64,000 nucleotides of DNA from Actinomadura cremea (GCF_014648495.1 NZ_BMRF01000017.1:1-64000), one strand, 5' to 3'; shown: positions 7,929 through 17,482, numbered from the stretch's first letter. The notes: generated by a model from the letters alone, not told the origin. Made by a program: numbers and translations.

Positions 7929-9431
7929 TCACGGCTCAGTTCCGGCCGGGGGGGGAACGACGAATCCGACCAGCTTCACGTCGAGGTACTCGTCGATCCC
8001 CTGGGGGCCGCCCTCGCGGCCCAGCCCGCTCATCCCCACTCCGCCGAACGGTGCGGCGGCCGCGGTGGGGTTGATGTCGTTGACGCCGACGATTCCGAAC
8101 CGCAGTGCCTCGGAGACGCGCGCGGCGCGTCCCACGTCGTTGGTGTACAGGTAGGACGCCAGGCCGTACTCGGTGTCGTTGGCCCGCCGCACGACCTCCT
8201 CCTCGGTGTCGAAGGGGATGACCGCGGCCACGGGGCCGAAGGTCTCCTCGCGGTAGATCCGCATGGACTCGTCGACGTCGGCGAGCACCGTGGGGGCGAA
8301 GAAGCGGCCCGCCCCGAGCCCGTCGCCGGTCAGCCGCACTCCCCCGGCGAGCAGCCGCGCACCCTTGGCGACGGCGTCCTCGACCTGGGCCGTCACCTTC
8401 GCCAGGGCCGCGTCGTCGACCAGCGGGCCGACGGTCACGCCCGGCCGGTCCCCGGGCCCCGCGACCAGGGCCCGGACCCTCGAGACGAGTGCGCCGACGA
8501 ACGCGTCGAGGATCGGGCGATGGACGAAGACGCGGTTGGGGCTGATGCAGGTCTGCCCGGTGTTGAGGAACTTCACCAGGGCGGCGCCCTTCGCCGCGTG
8601 GGCGGGGTCGGCGTCGTCCATCACCACCATCGGCGCGTGACCGCCCAGCTCCATCGAGACCCGCTTCATCGTGGCCGCCGCGCGCGCCGTCAGTTCCCTG
8701 CCGACGGCCGTGGAGCCGGTGAAGGTGAGCTTGCGCACGGCGGGCGCGTCCAGGAGCCGGTCACCGACCGTTCCGGGCCGGTTCGTCGTGACCAGGTTCG
8801 CCACTCCGGGCGGCAGCCCGGCCTCCGCGAGGATCTCGAACACCGCGACGGCGCACAGCGGGGTCTGCTCCGCCGGTTTCACGACGATCGAACAACCGGC
8901 GGCGAGCGCGGGGGCCGCCTTCCGCGTGATCATGGAGATCGGGTAGTTCCAGGGCGTGATCCCCGCGACGACGCCGACGGGCTGGCGCAGCACCGAGAGG
9001 CGCTGGTCGGCGCGACCCGACGGCACCGACCCGCCGTAGACCCGCTTCGCCTCCTCCGCGAACCAGCTGAGGAAATCAGCGGCGTAGCGCACCTCGTTGC
9101 GCGCGGCCTTGAGCGGCTTGCCCTGCTCCCGGGTCATGAGCGCCGCGAGGTCCTCGGCCCGTCGCGTCATGAGGGCGTGGGCGCGCCACAGGACGTCCGC
9201 GCGCCCGTAGGCGTTCTCGCGGCGCCAGGGGCCGAACGCCTCCTCGGCGGCCGCGATCGCCCGGTCGGTCTCCGCGGCACCGGCATCGGCGGCACGTCCG
9301 ACGAGCGCTCCCGTGGCGGGATCGGTCACCGCGAACGTCCGTCCGTCGTCGGCCGGATGCCACTTGCCGTCGATGAAGAGGGTGTCCCCGTCGCGCACAC
9401 TGTCTCCGATCGACATTTCCACGTTCTTCAT
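7929..9431 (-). CDS. NAD(P)-dependent aldehyde dehydrogenase (succinate-semialdehyde type)
   Basis: A 500-aa aldehyde dehydrogenase oxidising an aldehyde to an acid. Catalytic features are visible: TPWNYPISMITRK in the cofactor site, SMELGGHAP with the general-base glutamate, and NTGQTCISPNR with the nucleophile cysteine. The GabD-like order is clear, but the paralogue family is broad, so the substrate may be any short aldehyde from the pathway. It ends 29 nt before the DoxX start and lies 126 nt after the acyl-CoA synthetase. Confidence 0.9.
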   Translation of the reverse strand: MKNVEMSIGDSVRDGDTLFIDGKWHPADDGRTFAVTDPATGALVGRAADAGAAETDRAIAAAEEAFGPWRRENAYGRADVLWRAHALMTRRAEDLAALMTREQGKPLKAARNEVRYAADFLSWFAEEAKRVYGGSVPSGRADQRLSVLRQPVGVVAGITPWNYPISMITRKAAPALAAGCSIVVKPAEQTPLCAVAVFEILAEAGLPPGVANLVTTNRPGTVGDRLLDAPAVRKLTFTGSTAVGRELTARAAATMKRVSMELGGHAPMVVMDDADPAHAAKGAALVKFLNTGQTCISPNRVFVHRPILDAFVGALVSRVRALVAGPGDRPGVTVGPLVDDAALAKVTAQVEDAVAKGARLLAGGVRLTGDGLGAGRFFAPTVLADVDESMRIYREETFGPVAAVIPFDTEEEVVRRANDTEYGLASYLYTNDVGRAARVSEALRFGIVGVNDINPTAAAAPFGGVGMSGLGREGGPQGIDEYLDVKLVGFVVPPPAGTEP

Positions 9432-9556
9432 AGCATCATCACCCTACGGCGCGCGCCCCCGGGACCCCGGAACCGCAGGGCTTGCGAACCTCGCTCAGAC
9501 GGTTCCAGAAGGTCGGGAAGCCGCTGAGGCGGGCGGGCGCCGCCAACGCGTTCGCT

Positions 9557-11065
9557 TCACGCGGTGACGGTGTCGTCCCCGTGCACGAGCGCGACGAGCG
9601 CCCGGCGCAGCACCTTGCCCGTGGGGGTCGTCGGGAACTCGTCGACGAACACCACGTGCTCTGGGGTCTTGGAGCCGCGGAGCCGCTCGCGCACCCACGC
9701 CCGCAGCTCGTCGGCGTCCACCGCGGCGCCCGGACGGGCGATGACGAACGCGCCGATCCGCTGCCCCCACTCGACGTCCGGCACACCGGCCACGACGCAC
9801 TCCAGCACCGCCGGGTGCCCGTCCAGCACGTCCTCGATCTCGGCGGGCGCGATGTTCTCGCCGCCGCGGATGATCGTGTCGTCGGCCCGTCCGCGCACGA
9901 AGAGGTAGCCCTCGCCGTCGAGGTAGCCGCGGTCCCGCGTGGGGAACCAGCCGTCCTCCCGCAGCCTGCTGCCCGCCTCGAGGTACTCCCCCGACACCTG
10001 CGGGCCCCGCACGACGATGTCGCCGACGATGTGCGGGGCGCACGCGCGTCCGTGGTCGTCCCGCACCTGGATCTCGACCGACGGCAGCGCGCGTCCGACC
10101 GAGCCCAGCCGGGCCCGCACCGCCGGATCGGACGAGCCCGCCGCCTCCCGGTGGTCGTCCGGGCCGAGGACCGCGATCGACGACGCGGTCTCCGTCAGGC
10201 CGTACGCGTTGACGAAGCCCGTGCCGGGGAACAGTTTCAGCGCGCTCTCGATGACCTCCGGGGCGATCTTCGCTCCCCCGTAGGAGACGGACGTCAGGCA
10301 GCCGGGGCCGCGCATCCCCCGAGCCTTGAGTTCGGCGACGATCCTGGACAGCATCGTCGGCACCACCATGGCGTGGGTGATCCCCTCGCGCTCCACCGTG
10401 TCGAGCCACTCCCCCGGGGCGAACCGGTCCATGTAGACGATCCGGCGGCCGCTGTAGAGGTTCGAGAGCGCGTTGGCGACCGCCGCGATGTGATACGGCG
10501 GGACGCTGACGAGCGTCGCGTCCGTGTCCGGCACCGAGCCGAACTCCACCGACCCGAACAGGTAGGAGGTCAGGTTGCTGTGGCGGAGCACGGCGCTCTT
10601 CGGCGCCGCGGTGGTGCCGCTCGTCATGAGCAGCACGGCGACCGACTCGGGCTCGGTCGCGCCGGCCGCGGACGCCGCGGGCGACGCGCCGTCGCCCGCG
10701 GGCAGCGCCAGGAACTCGTCGACGCCGACGGTCGCGGCCCCCGGCACGCGTTCGGGGGTGTCCGTCACCACGAGCGGGGACTCCTGGCGCCCCATCACGT
10801 CGGCGAGCTGCTCGGGGCCCAGCCGGTAGTTCACCGGCAGGAACGGGACGCCCGCGTAGGCGGCGGCGAACAGCCCGACCGGGAACGCCGGGCCGTTCGG
10901 CCCCAGATAGACCAGCCGGCGCGCGCCACGGGAGGCGAGGTGGTCGGCGCCGGCCAGCACCCGGGCGCGCAGGCCCGCGCCGGTGAGACCGGTCTCCCGG
11001 TCGCCGACGAGCACCCGGTCGGCCATGCCGTCGGCGACCATGTCGAGGATCATCGCGAGGTTCAT
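9557..11065 (-). CDS. AMP-forming acyl-CoA synthetase
   Basis: A 502-aa ANL-superfamily enzyme that activates a carboxylic acid with ATP and CoA. The P-loop LLMTSGTTAAPKSAV (about residues 172-186), the YGLTETASS core, the hinge DTIIRGGENIAPAEIED and the C-terminal lysine region PTTPTGKVLRRAL are all intact. It lies 32 nt after the second acyl-CoA dehydrogenase and so is in that operon. It most likely activates the acid that the two dehydrogenases then oxidise. Confidence 0.9.
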   Translation of the reverse strand: MNLAMILDMVADGMADRVLVGDRETGLTGAGLRARVLAGADHLASRGARRLVYLGPNGPAFPVGLFAAAYAGVPFLPVNYRLGPEQLADVMGRQESPLVVTDTPERVPGAATVGVDEFLALPAGDGASPAASAAGATEPESVAVLLMTSGTTAAPKSAVLRHSNLTSYLFGSVEFGSVPDTDATLVSVPPYHIAAVANALSNLYSGRRIVYMDRFAPGEWLDTVEREGITHAMVVPTMLSRIVAELKARGMRGPGCLTSVSYGGAKIAPEVIESALKLFPGTGFVNAYGLTETASSIAVLGPDDHREAAGSSDPAVRARLGSVGRALPSVEIQVRDDHGRACAPHIVGDIVVRGPQVSGEYLEAGSRLREDGWFPTRDRGYLDGEGYLFVRGRADDTIIRGGENIAPAEIEDVLDGHPAVLECVVAGVPDVEWGQRIGAFVIARPGAAVDADELRAWVRERLRGSKTPEHVVFVDEFPTTPTGKVLRRALVALVHGDDTVTA

Positions 11066-11097
11066 CGAAGCTCCACCCGCCTGTTGTCGAGAGCCGG

Positions 11098-12336
11098 TCA
11101 GCGGCCGCGCTTGACCTGCTTGAAGGGGACGTCCCGGTCCGGTGCGGCCTCGCGGGGCATCCCGAGCAGCCGCTCGCTGATCAGGTTCCGCGACATCTCG
11201 GTGCTGCCGCCGCCGAGGCTCGTCCCCTGCCGCATGAGGTAGCCGATGGCCGTCCGGCCGCCGACGCCCTCGTCACAGCCGGCCCCCGTGGCGGCGTTGG
11301 CCCCGGCAATCCGGAGCGCCAGGTCGTCCCCGCGCTGGACGGCCTCGGCGTGCAGGAGCCGCAGCATGGACGCGGCGGCCGGGGGCAGGACCTCGGTCTC
11401 GATCGCGCGCGTCACCCGCTCGGCGGTCTGCTCGTGCACCCTCGTCAGGGTCAGGTGCTCGCCGAACATCTGGCGGACCCGGGGGTCGTCCGAGCGGCCC
11501 GAGGCCCGGGCGGCGTTCAGGGGGGTCACGCGAGGCAGGGTCCGGGGCTCGCCCCGGCCGCTGACGTAGGGCGAGCCGCCGCCCATGGAGTTGCGCTCGT
11601 GGAACAGCTGGCGCGAGGCCACGGTCCAGCCGTCGCCGACCTCCCCGACGACCGCCGACGCCGGCAGCACCACGTCGTCGAAGAACTCCTCGCAGAACTC
11701 GCGGACGCCGTTGACCATGCGGATGCGGTTCATCGTCACGCCCGGCGCCTTCGTCGGGACCAGGAACATCGTGAGACCGCGGTGCTTGGGCACGTCCCAG
11801 TCGGTGCGGGCCAGGCACAGCCCCCAGTCGGCCGCGTAGGCCGAGGTGCTCCAGGTCTTCGCGCCGTTCAGCACCCAGCCGTCGCCGTCGCGGTCCGCGC
11901 GGGTGATGAGGCCCGCGAGGTCGGACCCGCCGCTCGGCTCGGACAGGAACTGGCAGAGGATCTCCTCGCCCCGGATCGCCGCCCCGATCCGTGCCCGCTT
12001 CTGCTCCTCGTCGCCCATGTCGAGCAGCGTCGCGGCGCAGATCGCGAACGTCGGCATGTTCAGCAGCACCGGCATCTCGTACGGGTCGCTCTCCTCGGTG
12101 AACGCCTGCTGGTGGGCGAACGTCAGGCCGAGGCCGCCGTACTCGCGGGGGAAGCAGATGCCCGCGAAACCGCCGGCGTGCAGGTTCTTCTGGAGCTCGC
12201 GGGCGCGCTGCCACTCGTGGGCGTCGTCCTCGATCAGCGGCGGCGGGGCGTCGTCGCGGGGCGGCATGTTCTCCGCCAGCCACGCCCGCGCCCGTCCGCG
12301 GAAGGACTCCACGCTCTCCATCGTGCTGTCGCTCAT
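11098..12336 (-). CDS. Acyl-CoA dehydrogenase (first of a pair, large form)
   Basis: A 412-aa flavoenzyme introducing a 2,3 double bond into an acyl-CoA. Flavin/substrate motifs are present: FPREYGGLGLTFAHQQAF, CQFLSEPSGGSDLAGL, NGAKTWSTSAYAADW and the C-terminal QGTSLGGGSTEMSRNLISERLLG. The start ATG 12336 has AAGGA 10 nt upstream. It lies 22 nt after a shorter acyl-CoA dehydrogenase. Adjacent unequal pairs of this kind form alpha2beta2 enzymes in actinobacterial steroid side-chain degradation, and that assembly is plausible here. Confidence 0.9.
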   Translation of the reverse strand: MSDSTMESVESFRGRARAWLAENMPPRDDAPPPLIEDDAHEWQRARELQKNLHAGGFAGICFPREYGGLGLTFAHQQAFTEESDPYEMPVLLNMPTFAICAATLLDMGDEEQKRARIGAAIRGEEILCQFLSEPSGGSDLAGLITRADRDGDGWVLNGAKTWSTSAYAADWGLCLARTDWDVPKHRGLTMFLVPTKAPGVTMNRIRMVNGVREFCEEFFDDVVLPASAVVGEVGDGWTVASRQLFHERNSMGGGSPYVSGRGEPRTLPRVTPLNAARASGRSDDPRVRQMFGEHLTLTRVHEQTAERVTRAIETEVLPPAAASMLRLLHAEAVQRGDDLALRIAGANAATGAGCDEGVGGRTAIGYLMRQGTSLGGGSTEMSRNLISERLLGMPREAAPDRDVPFKQVKRGR

Positions 12337-12358
12337 CACGGATCCGTCCTTCGGCGAG

Positions 12359-13486
12359 TCAGAGGGAGGCCAGGTCGGCGAGGCGGAGGCGGTGGTCCTC
12401 CGGGGTGCCGTAGAGGGCCTGGTCGAGCACTGCACGACGCAGGAACAGATGGAGGTCGTGCTCCCAGGTCACGCCGATGCCGCCGTGGATCTGCACGCAG
12501 TCCTGGAGGATCAGCAGCGACCGCTCGCCGACGAACGACTTGGCCACGCTGACCAGCTCGGCGGCGTCGGGCGCCGCGTCCTGGACGGCTCCGGCCGCCG
12601 CCTGCGTCGTCGCGTGGCATGCCTCCAGCCAGGTGCGCATGTCGGCGAAACGGTGCTTGAGCGCCTGGTAGGACGCCAGCGGACGGCCGAAGGAGTACCG
12701 GTCGAAGGCCCACCGCGTCGTCATCGCGAACGCCCGGTCGAGGACGGCGCAGACCTCCGCGCACTGAACGACCAGGGCGATCTGGAGCTGCCGCTCGAGG
12801 ATCCCGTCCGCACCGGGCGCGCCGACGAGGGCGTCGGCGTCCACCCGTACCCCGTCGAAGCGGACCTCGCCGAACGAGCGGGACAGGTCGACCGTCCACT
12901 GCTCGGAGATCGTGACCCCGGTCGCGGAGGCGGGGACGAGGAACTGCGCGACCCCGTCCGGGGTCTTCGCCGTGACCAGCAGGAGGTCGGCCTGCCGCGC
13001 GTCCTCGACGCGGTCCTTGACGCCGTCGAGGACGTAACCGCCGGCCGCGGGCGCGGCCGTCAGCCGGGGGTCCGACGGCGTCCACTCGCGGCCGGGCTCG
13101 TACACCGCCCAGGTCGCGATGCTCTCCCCCGCCACGAGGGCCTCGATCAGCTCGCTGTGGTCGGGCCCGCTCCCGTGCGCCTCGACGAGCCCGGCGAGGA
13201 CGACGTTGACCGGGAGCACCGGCCCCGGCGCCACTCCCGCGCCGAGTTCCTCGGCGAGCACGGCGAGGTCGCGCACGCCCTCGCCGGACACGCTCCCGCC
13301 GCCCAGCTCCTCGGGGACGACGGCCGCGGCCCAGCCCAGCTCGGCCCCCTTGCGCCACCAGTCCCGGGACCACCGGGGCGCGCTCCCCTCCATGCCGCGT
13401 ACGCGGTCGAGGGAGTGCTCCTGCTCGAGAAGCCCCCTGGCCGACTCCTGGAAGAGCTTCTGATCCGGCGAGAGCGCCAGCTCCAT
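12359..13486 (-). CDS. Acyl-CoA dehydrogenase (second of a pair, small form)
   Basis: A 375-aa acyl-CoA dehydrogenase fold protein, beginning MELALSPDQKLFQESARGLLE. The C-terminal segment QIHGGIGVTWEHDLHLFLRRA, which contacts FAD, is kept, while the central flavin motifs are weaker than in its neighbour (for example VLDGVKDRVEDA in place of the usual NGxKxxIT). This is the pattern of the subunit that carries only part of the active site in heteromeric enzymes. It is the first gene of the minus-strand operon, with promoter copy 2 at 13585-13625. Confidence 0.87.
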   Translation of the reverse strand: MELALSPDQKLFQESARGLLEQEHSLDRVRGMEGSAPRWSRDWWRKGAELGWAAAVVPEELGGGSVSGEGVRDLAVLAEELGAGVAPGPVLPVNVVLAGLVEAHGSGPDHSELIEALVAGESIATWAVYEPGREWTPSDPRLTAAPAAGGYVLDGVKDRVEDARQADLLLVTAKTPDGVAQFLVPASATGVTISEQWTVDLSRSFGEVRFDGVRVDADALVGAPGADGILERQLQIALVVQCAEVCAVLDRAFAMTTRWAFDRYSFGRPLASYQALKHRFADMRTWLEACHATTQAAAGAVQDAAPDAAELVSVAKSFVGERSLLILQDCVQIHGGIGVTWEHDLHLFLRRAVLDQALYGTPEDHRLRLADLASL

Positions 13487-13837
13487 CGGGACTCCCCTTC
13501 ACATCGTCGCGAGAACGCCGATCGGCCCCGGGCGGCCCGCGGCCCCGAAGGCGCCGGCCTGCCCGTCACCGCTCAGGACAAGGCTCACTGAACACGATCT
13601 CGGAACAGTTGTCAATGTATCGAAATATCACCCCGACCAGGCTCGGGCCGTTCCCGGTCCGTCGCGGACCGACGCGTCCGCGCGGCGTTTCCTCGATGTC
13701 GGCGGCCCTGACGGACACCTTGACCGGCGGCTTGTGCGTCGTCTCACACCGAGCGAAAAGATTTTATGTCCCTGGTTCGGCTAGATTTATAGTTGCCGAA
13801 TACTGGAAGTGTGACCGACACAAAGAGGAGAGGCGTC
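13487..13837. other. Divergent intergenic region, acyl-CoA dehydrogenase / ArsR
   Basis: No gene is seen. It holds the minus-strand promoter element (13585-13625), followed by GAAATATC at 13623-13630. An AT-rich patch near 13757-13800 probably contains the plus-strand promoter for the ArsR gene. Confidence 0.5.
13585..13625 (-). promoter_or_regulatory. Shared promoter/operator element, copy 2
   Basis: On the minus strand -35 TTGACA (complement of 13611-13616) and -10 TTCAGT (complement of 13588-13593) are 17 nt apart and drive the acyl-CoA dehydrogenase operon. Blocks CTCACTGAACA, AACA and TTGTCAATGTATCGAA are identical, and identically spaced, to copy 1 at 974-1014. Confidence 0.7.
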
Positions 13838-14242
13838 ATGTCCCGCGAACCGGTCGCAGCGACAGAGGTCTTCAAGGCGCTGGGCGACCCGATCCGGTGG
13901 AGCATCGTCCAGCAGATCGCCCGGGAGGACGAGTTCGCCTGCAGCCTCCTCGAGGACATGCTGCCCGTCTCCAAGCCGACCATCTCGTACCACACCAAGA
14001 TCCTCTCCCAGGCGGGACTGATCGAGGTGCACAAGCGGGGCCGCAACTACTTCTACTCGCTGCGCAGGGACGTGGTGCGCGAGGTGATGGGCGAACTGTG
14101 GGAACTCGCTCCCGGTTCGAGCCCCGTCCCGGAGGGCGAGCAGGACGCCGTCCGTGAGCGCCCCGCTCCGCGGGCGAAGCGGGCCCCGGCCCGTACGGCG
14201 GCCGCGTCCGGCGAGAGCGACGCCGGCATCCTGACCTGGTAG
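13838..14242 (+). CDS. ArsR/SmtB-family transcriptional regulator
   Basis: A 134-aa winged-helix protein. The HTH core runs from EVFKALGDPIRWSIVQQI to LPVSKPTISYHTKILSQAGLIEVHKRGRNYFYSL (about residues 8-75). There are no ELxVCDLC-type metal-binding cysteines, so it probably senses a small molecule rather than a metal. The C-terminal 50 residues are basic and disordered-looking. ATG 13838 has AGAGGAGAGG immediately upstream. It diverges from the acyl-CoA dehydrogenase operon, which makes it the best candidate for binding the shared promoter element. Confidence 0.87.
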   Translation: MSREPVAATEVFKALGDPIRWSIVQQIAREDEFACSLLEDMLPVSKPTISYHTKILSQAGLIEVHKRGRNYFYSLRRDVVREVMGELWELAPGSSPVPEGEQDAVRERPAPRAKRAPARTAAASGESDAGILTW

Positions 14243-14314
14243 CCGCCGAAGTTCGAGGGCCGCGCCCGCACCTTCCGTGGTGACGTTCCGCCGGGCCGGA
14301 CGACGTGGCGTGCG

Positions 14315-15073
14315 TCAACACGGCGCGAGTACGCCCGGCGCGCGGCCGGTACGGTGCGTCCGCACCGCCGAGAAGAGCCCTGCCACGGCATGGCCGCCGC
14401 CCACCAGGACGCGGCCCGTGCTCTCGTCGACGCACAGTTCCCCCTGGCGGTCCAACAAGCCCGGGGCGGCCGGCTCGTGCGTGGCGCACCACATGCGCAC
14501 GGCCAGTTCGGGCGTCGGCCGGACCTCGGCGGGCCGCGCCTCCGCCGGAACGGCCTGTGCCCTGCGGCGCGCGTGGGCCGCCGCCCACACGGCCGTCCCC
14601 ACGAACTCCCAGTGCCGCGGGTGCAGGGCGAGGACCACGGTGGAGCAGCCGACCTCCTCGACCCGGAAGACCGACGGCCACACCGCGTCGGCGGCCCGGG
14701 CGAGGGCGGGCGCGAGCCGGGCCGGAGCCCGGTCGCTCATGGCCCGCAGGCGGCGGTACCGGGCGGCGTCGCGCCCCTCGGCGGGCAGGGTCGCGTAGCC
14801 CACGCCGACCACACGCCCCGCGGCCACCGCGAGTTCGTGCACGCGGCACTGCGCCCGCACCTCGACCCCGGCCTCGACCGCGGCCGCCCGCAGTTCGGCG
14901 CGCAGGGCGTCGCGGGAGCGGGCGGCACGCGAGCTCAACGGCCGGTGCCCCGTCCGAACGTTCCGGTCGAGGGCCAGGACCCGCGCGCCCGTCTCCGCCG
15001 TTATCAGCGCGGCGGCCGCTCCGAGCACTCCGAATCCGACGATCACGACGTCGACATGGCTGTTCAGCGACAT
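14315..15073 (-). CDS. Miniature FAD-binding flavoprotein (ketosteroid-dehydrogenase/fumarate-reductase type, shortened)
   Basis: A 252-aa protein with an N-terminal Rossmann FAD motif (VVIVGFGVLGAAAALITAETGARVLALDRN) and a C-terminal segment VDESTGRVLVGGGHAVAGLFSAVRTHRTGRA. The latter corresponds to the GRVL..G.PIPGLYAAG end of FAD_binding_2 enzymes. Members of that family usually have 480-570 residues, so the substrate-capping domain is largely missing. The start ATG 15073 has GGAGG 8 nt upstream; an earlier in-frame start at 15169 would lie within the promoter. It could be a degenerate paralogue or a real compact flavoprotein. Confidence 0.65.
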   Translation of the reverse strand: MSLNSHVDVVIVGFGVLGAAAALITAETGARVLALDRNVRTGHRPLSSRAARSRDALRAELRAAAVEAGVEVRAQCRVHELAVAAGRVVGVGYATLPAEGRDAARYRRLRAMSDRAPARLAPALARAADAVWPSVFRVEEVGCSTVVLALHPRHWEFVGTAVWAAAHARRRAQAVPAEARPAEVRPTPELAVRMWCATHEPAAPGLLDRQGELCVDESTGRVLVGGGHAVAGLFSAVRTHRTGRAPGVLAPC

Positions 15074-15146
15074 GGGGCCAGCCTCCTCGCCAGCGCATCC
15101 CCGGGACACGGCGTCCGGTGGAGGATGTTCCTTCGTCGACGCCGCC

Positions 15147-15176
15147 ACCATATGAACCTGGTGTGACACGTGTCAA
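15147..15176 (-). promoter_or_regulatory. Promoter with overlapping palindrome for the mini-flavoprotein
   Basis: Reading the minus strand, TTGACA (15171-15176) and TATGGT (15147-15152) are separated by 18 nt. The perfect 12-bp palindrome TGACACGTGTCA (15164-15175) overlaps the -35 box, which suggests repression. The LacI-type regulator next door is a natural candidate, although LacI operators usually carry a central CG with wider arms. Confidence 0.6.
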
Positions 15177-15243
15177 TGGAATGTCGATCAGGCACTTCAC
15201 CGCCCGGACGGGCCGGGTACGGCGCGTTCACCGCTTCCGGACG

Positions 15244-16275
15244 CTACGTGGTCTCGCCGGGCAGCAGGACGAACGCGTCGTCCAGCGGAGCCGCCTCGTC
15301 CGCGGGCGACCGGCCGCCGTAGGCCGCCGCGAGGGCCGCCCGGAAGGGACGGACCGCGTCCGCGACGTCGCTCGTCACGGTCGTCAACCGGGGCGAGACG
15401 ACCTGCCCGATGTCGGCGCCCTCGACGCCGACCACCCCGACGTCCGCGGGCACGGCCAGCCCGAGGCTCTTCGCGGCGAACACCAGCGCGAGCGCCACCT
15501 TGTCGTTGTAGCAGGCGATGCCCACCGGCCACCCGCGCAGCCGCGCCAGCTCCGTGAGGACGTCGCGCGCGCCCTCGGACTCGATGGGCACGTGGACGCG
15601 GCTGGGCGGGGCCAGCCCCTCGGCCTCGCAGAACGCGGCGACCGCCGACGCGCGTCCGCGCCCGTACGGATCGTCGCGCGCGTCGGCCAGGAACGCGTAC
15701 GCGATCTCGGTGTAGCCGCGGGCGCGCAGGTGCCGGACCTGGAGGGTCCCGATCCACCGGTTGACGTCGGAGCGCAGCCGCCGCGGGAGCACCGGGCAGC
15801 CGGACCGCGTGATCGCCTCGCGGTCCCCCGGGGTCAGCCCGCCCAGGTCGACGACTCCCGCGGGCCGCATCGTCTCGACCATGTGCTGCAGCCGGCTCGA
15901 CGTCGTCCCCCTCCCGCGGGACAGGGCGAAGTGCACCACCATGGTGAACCCGAACTCCTCGATGTCGGCGGAGATGACCTCGACGACATCCTGGAGCCGC
16001 ATGAACGTCGCGTACGGCACGACCACGATGATGAAGTCGCTGCGCCCCATGACCAGGGCGCGGCCCGCCGCCGAGCGGACGTAGCCGAGTTCGGCCGCCG
16101 CGCCGCGCACCCGCTCGACCGTGTCCTCGCTGAACCGCTCGACCTGGCCGTTGAGGACGTGGCTCACGGTGGCGCGGGAGACGCCCGCCAGCCGGGCGAC
16201 GTCGACGCTGGTCGCGGGACGCGACGCGCGCGGGGGGTGCGTGGAGGGGAGCTCGCCCGTCGGCCGGCTGGGCAC
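15244..16275 (-). CDS. LacI-family transcriptional regulator
   Basis: A 343-aa regulator with an N-terminal HTH (TSVDVARLAGVSRATVSHVLNGQVERFSEDTVERVRGAAAELGY, about residues 22-65) and a periplasmic-binding-protein-like effector domain. The start GTG 16275 is preceded by AGGAGA. The effector domain is typical to its end (PLDDAFVLLPGETT). It lies beside the mini-flavoprotein and diverges from the VOC gene, so it may control either or both. The inducer is not predictable. Confidence 0.87.
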   Translation of the reverse strand: MPSRPTGELPSTHPPRASRPATSVDVARLAGVSRATVSHVLNGQVERFSEDTVERVRGAAAELGYVRSAAGRALVMGRSDFIIVVVPYATFMRLQDVVEVISADIEEFGFTMVVHFALSRGRGTTSSRLQHMVETMRPAGVVDLGGLTPGDREAITRSGCPVLPRRLRSDVNRWIGTLQVRHLRARGYTEIAYAFLADARDDPYGRGRASAVAAFCEAEGLAPPSRVHVPIESEGARDVLTELARLRGWPVGIACYNDKVALALVFAAKSLGLAVPADVGVVGVEGADIGQVVSPRLTTVTSDVADAVRPFRAALAAAYGGRSPADEAAPLDDAFVLLPGETT

Positions 16276-16518
16276 ATCGTCTCCTGACAGGTCTCGAATT
16301 CCGGTCCCGCGCGCGGCCTCGTCGCGACCACCGCAGAGCGGGCCGGCCGATCCCGTCGCCGCCCCCGACACTGCCCCACCCTACCCTTATTCGACATGTT
16401 TACGTATTTTGAAATATCGGCTACCGTCCTGTTCGTCGCCCCGCGGTGTCGCCCGCGCCGCCCGCCGGGCGACCGACGACCGACGACCGCGGAGCGCCGG
16501 GTGAAGGAGGAACGCACC

Positions 16519-17436
16519 GTGGAGCAGCATGTGAGGCGGACCGGCGACCACGGCATCGGGCGCATGGTCCACGTCGTCCACATGTGCGATGACGCCCGGG
16601 AGCTGCGGCGGTTCTACGAGAACGTCTTCGGCGGTGTGGCCTTCATGGGGGCCGACGAGCCGGACTACCTCCCCTGGGAGGACCGCTACGCCACTCTCCT
16701 GATGGTCGGTGACCTGTGCATCGAGACCATGGCGCCGAGGATGCCCGCCGACGCGCACTTCCCGGTCGGCAGATTCTACCAGCGGTTCGGGAGCCACCTG
16801 CACTCGGTCGGGTACAAGGTGGACGACCTCGCCGGGCTCGCCGACCGGCTGCTGAAGGGCGGCGTGTACATCGGCAGGCCCGGGGGCGGAAGGATGGACG
16901 AGTTCGACCCGGAAACGCAGTACTTCTTCCCCAGCCCGCGGGACACCGCCGGCCTGCTGCTGGAGCTGTGCCGGCACGACATGCCCGGCGATCCCCGCAC
17001 CACCGACGCGTGGTCGTCGCTGGCCCGCACGTGGCGGGACCACCCGCTCGGCATCGAGCGGTTCGCCTGCGTGACGCTGGGAGTCCGGGACCTCGGGTCG
17101 GCCGTCGAGACCTACGCCGGCCTCATGCAGGCCGAGCCGGGCCGCACCGGGATCGATGAGGATCTGAAGGCCAGGTTCACGGCCATGCGGCTGGGCGACT
17201 GCCTCCTCCAGCTCGCCGAGCCGCTGGACGATCGGTCCGACCTCGGCCGCCACGTCCGGAGGTACGGCGACATGATCTACAGCCTCCGCTTCACCGTGGC
17301 GGACCTCGGCGCGGCCGAGACCTGGTTGGCCAAGAACGACGTCCGCACGACCCGGACCGGCGCAGGTCTCCTCGCCACCCGCGTCGAGGACACCTACGGA
17401 GCGCCCATCTTCTTCGGCACCGCCGACCTGGTCTGA
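16519..17436 (+). CDS. Two-domain VOC (glyoxalase/extradiol-dioxygenase-fold) protein
   Basis: A 305-aa protein with two vicinal-oxygen-chelate domains. The first (about 12-150) starts GRMVHVVHMCDDARELRRFYENVFGG. The second (about 170-300) starts IERFACVTLGVRDLGSAVETYAGLM. Candidate metal ligands are a His in the HVVHM strand and a Glu in LLLELCRH, but the second domain is poor in ligands. The GTG at 16519 follows GAAGGAGGA at 8 nt; longer in-frame versions start at 16396. It might be an epimerase, an isomerase or a dioxygenase-like enzyme in the CoA pathway. Confidence 0.78.
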   Translation: MEQHVRRTGDHGIGRMVHVVHMCDDARELRRFYENVFGGVAFMGADEPDYLPWEDRYATLLMVGDLCIETMAPRMPADAHFPVGRFYQRFGSHLHSVGYKVDDLAGLADRLLKGGVYIGRPGGGRMDEFDPETQYFFPSPRDTAGLLLELCRHDMPGDPRTTDAWSSLARTWRDHPLGIERFACVTLGVRDLGSAVETYAGLMQAEPGRTGIDEDLKARFTAMRLGDCLLQLAEPLDDRSDLGRHVRRYGDMIYSLRFTVADLGAAETWLAKNDVRTTRTGAGLLATRVEDTYGAPIFFGTADLV

Positions 17437-17482
17437 CGCCGCCCCCGCGGGAACCGGGCCGCGATCCGGCCGCCCGGGCGGC

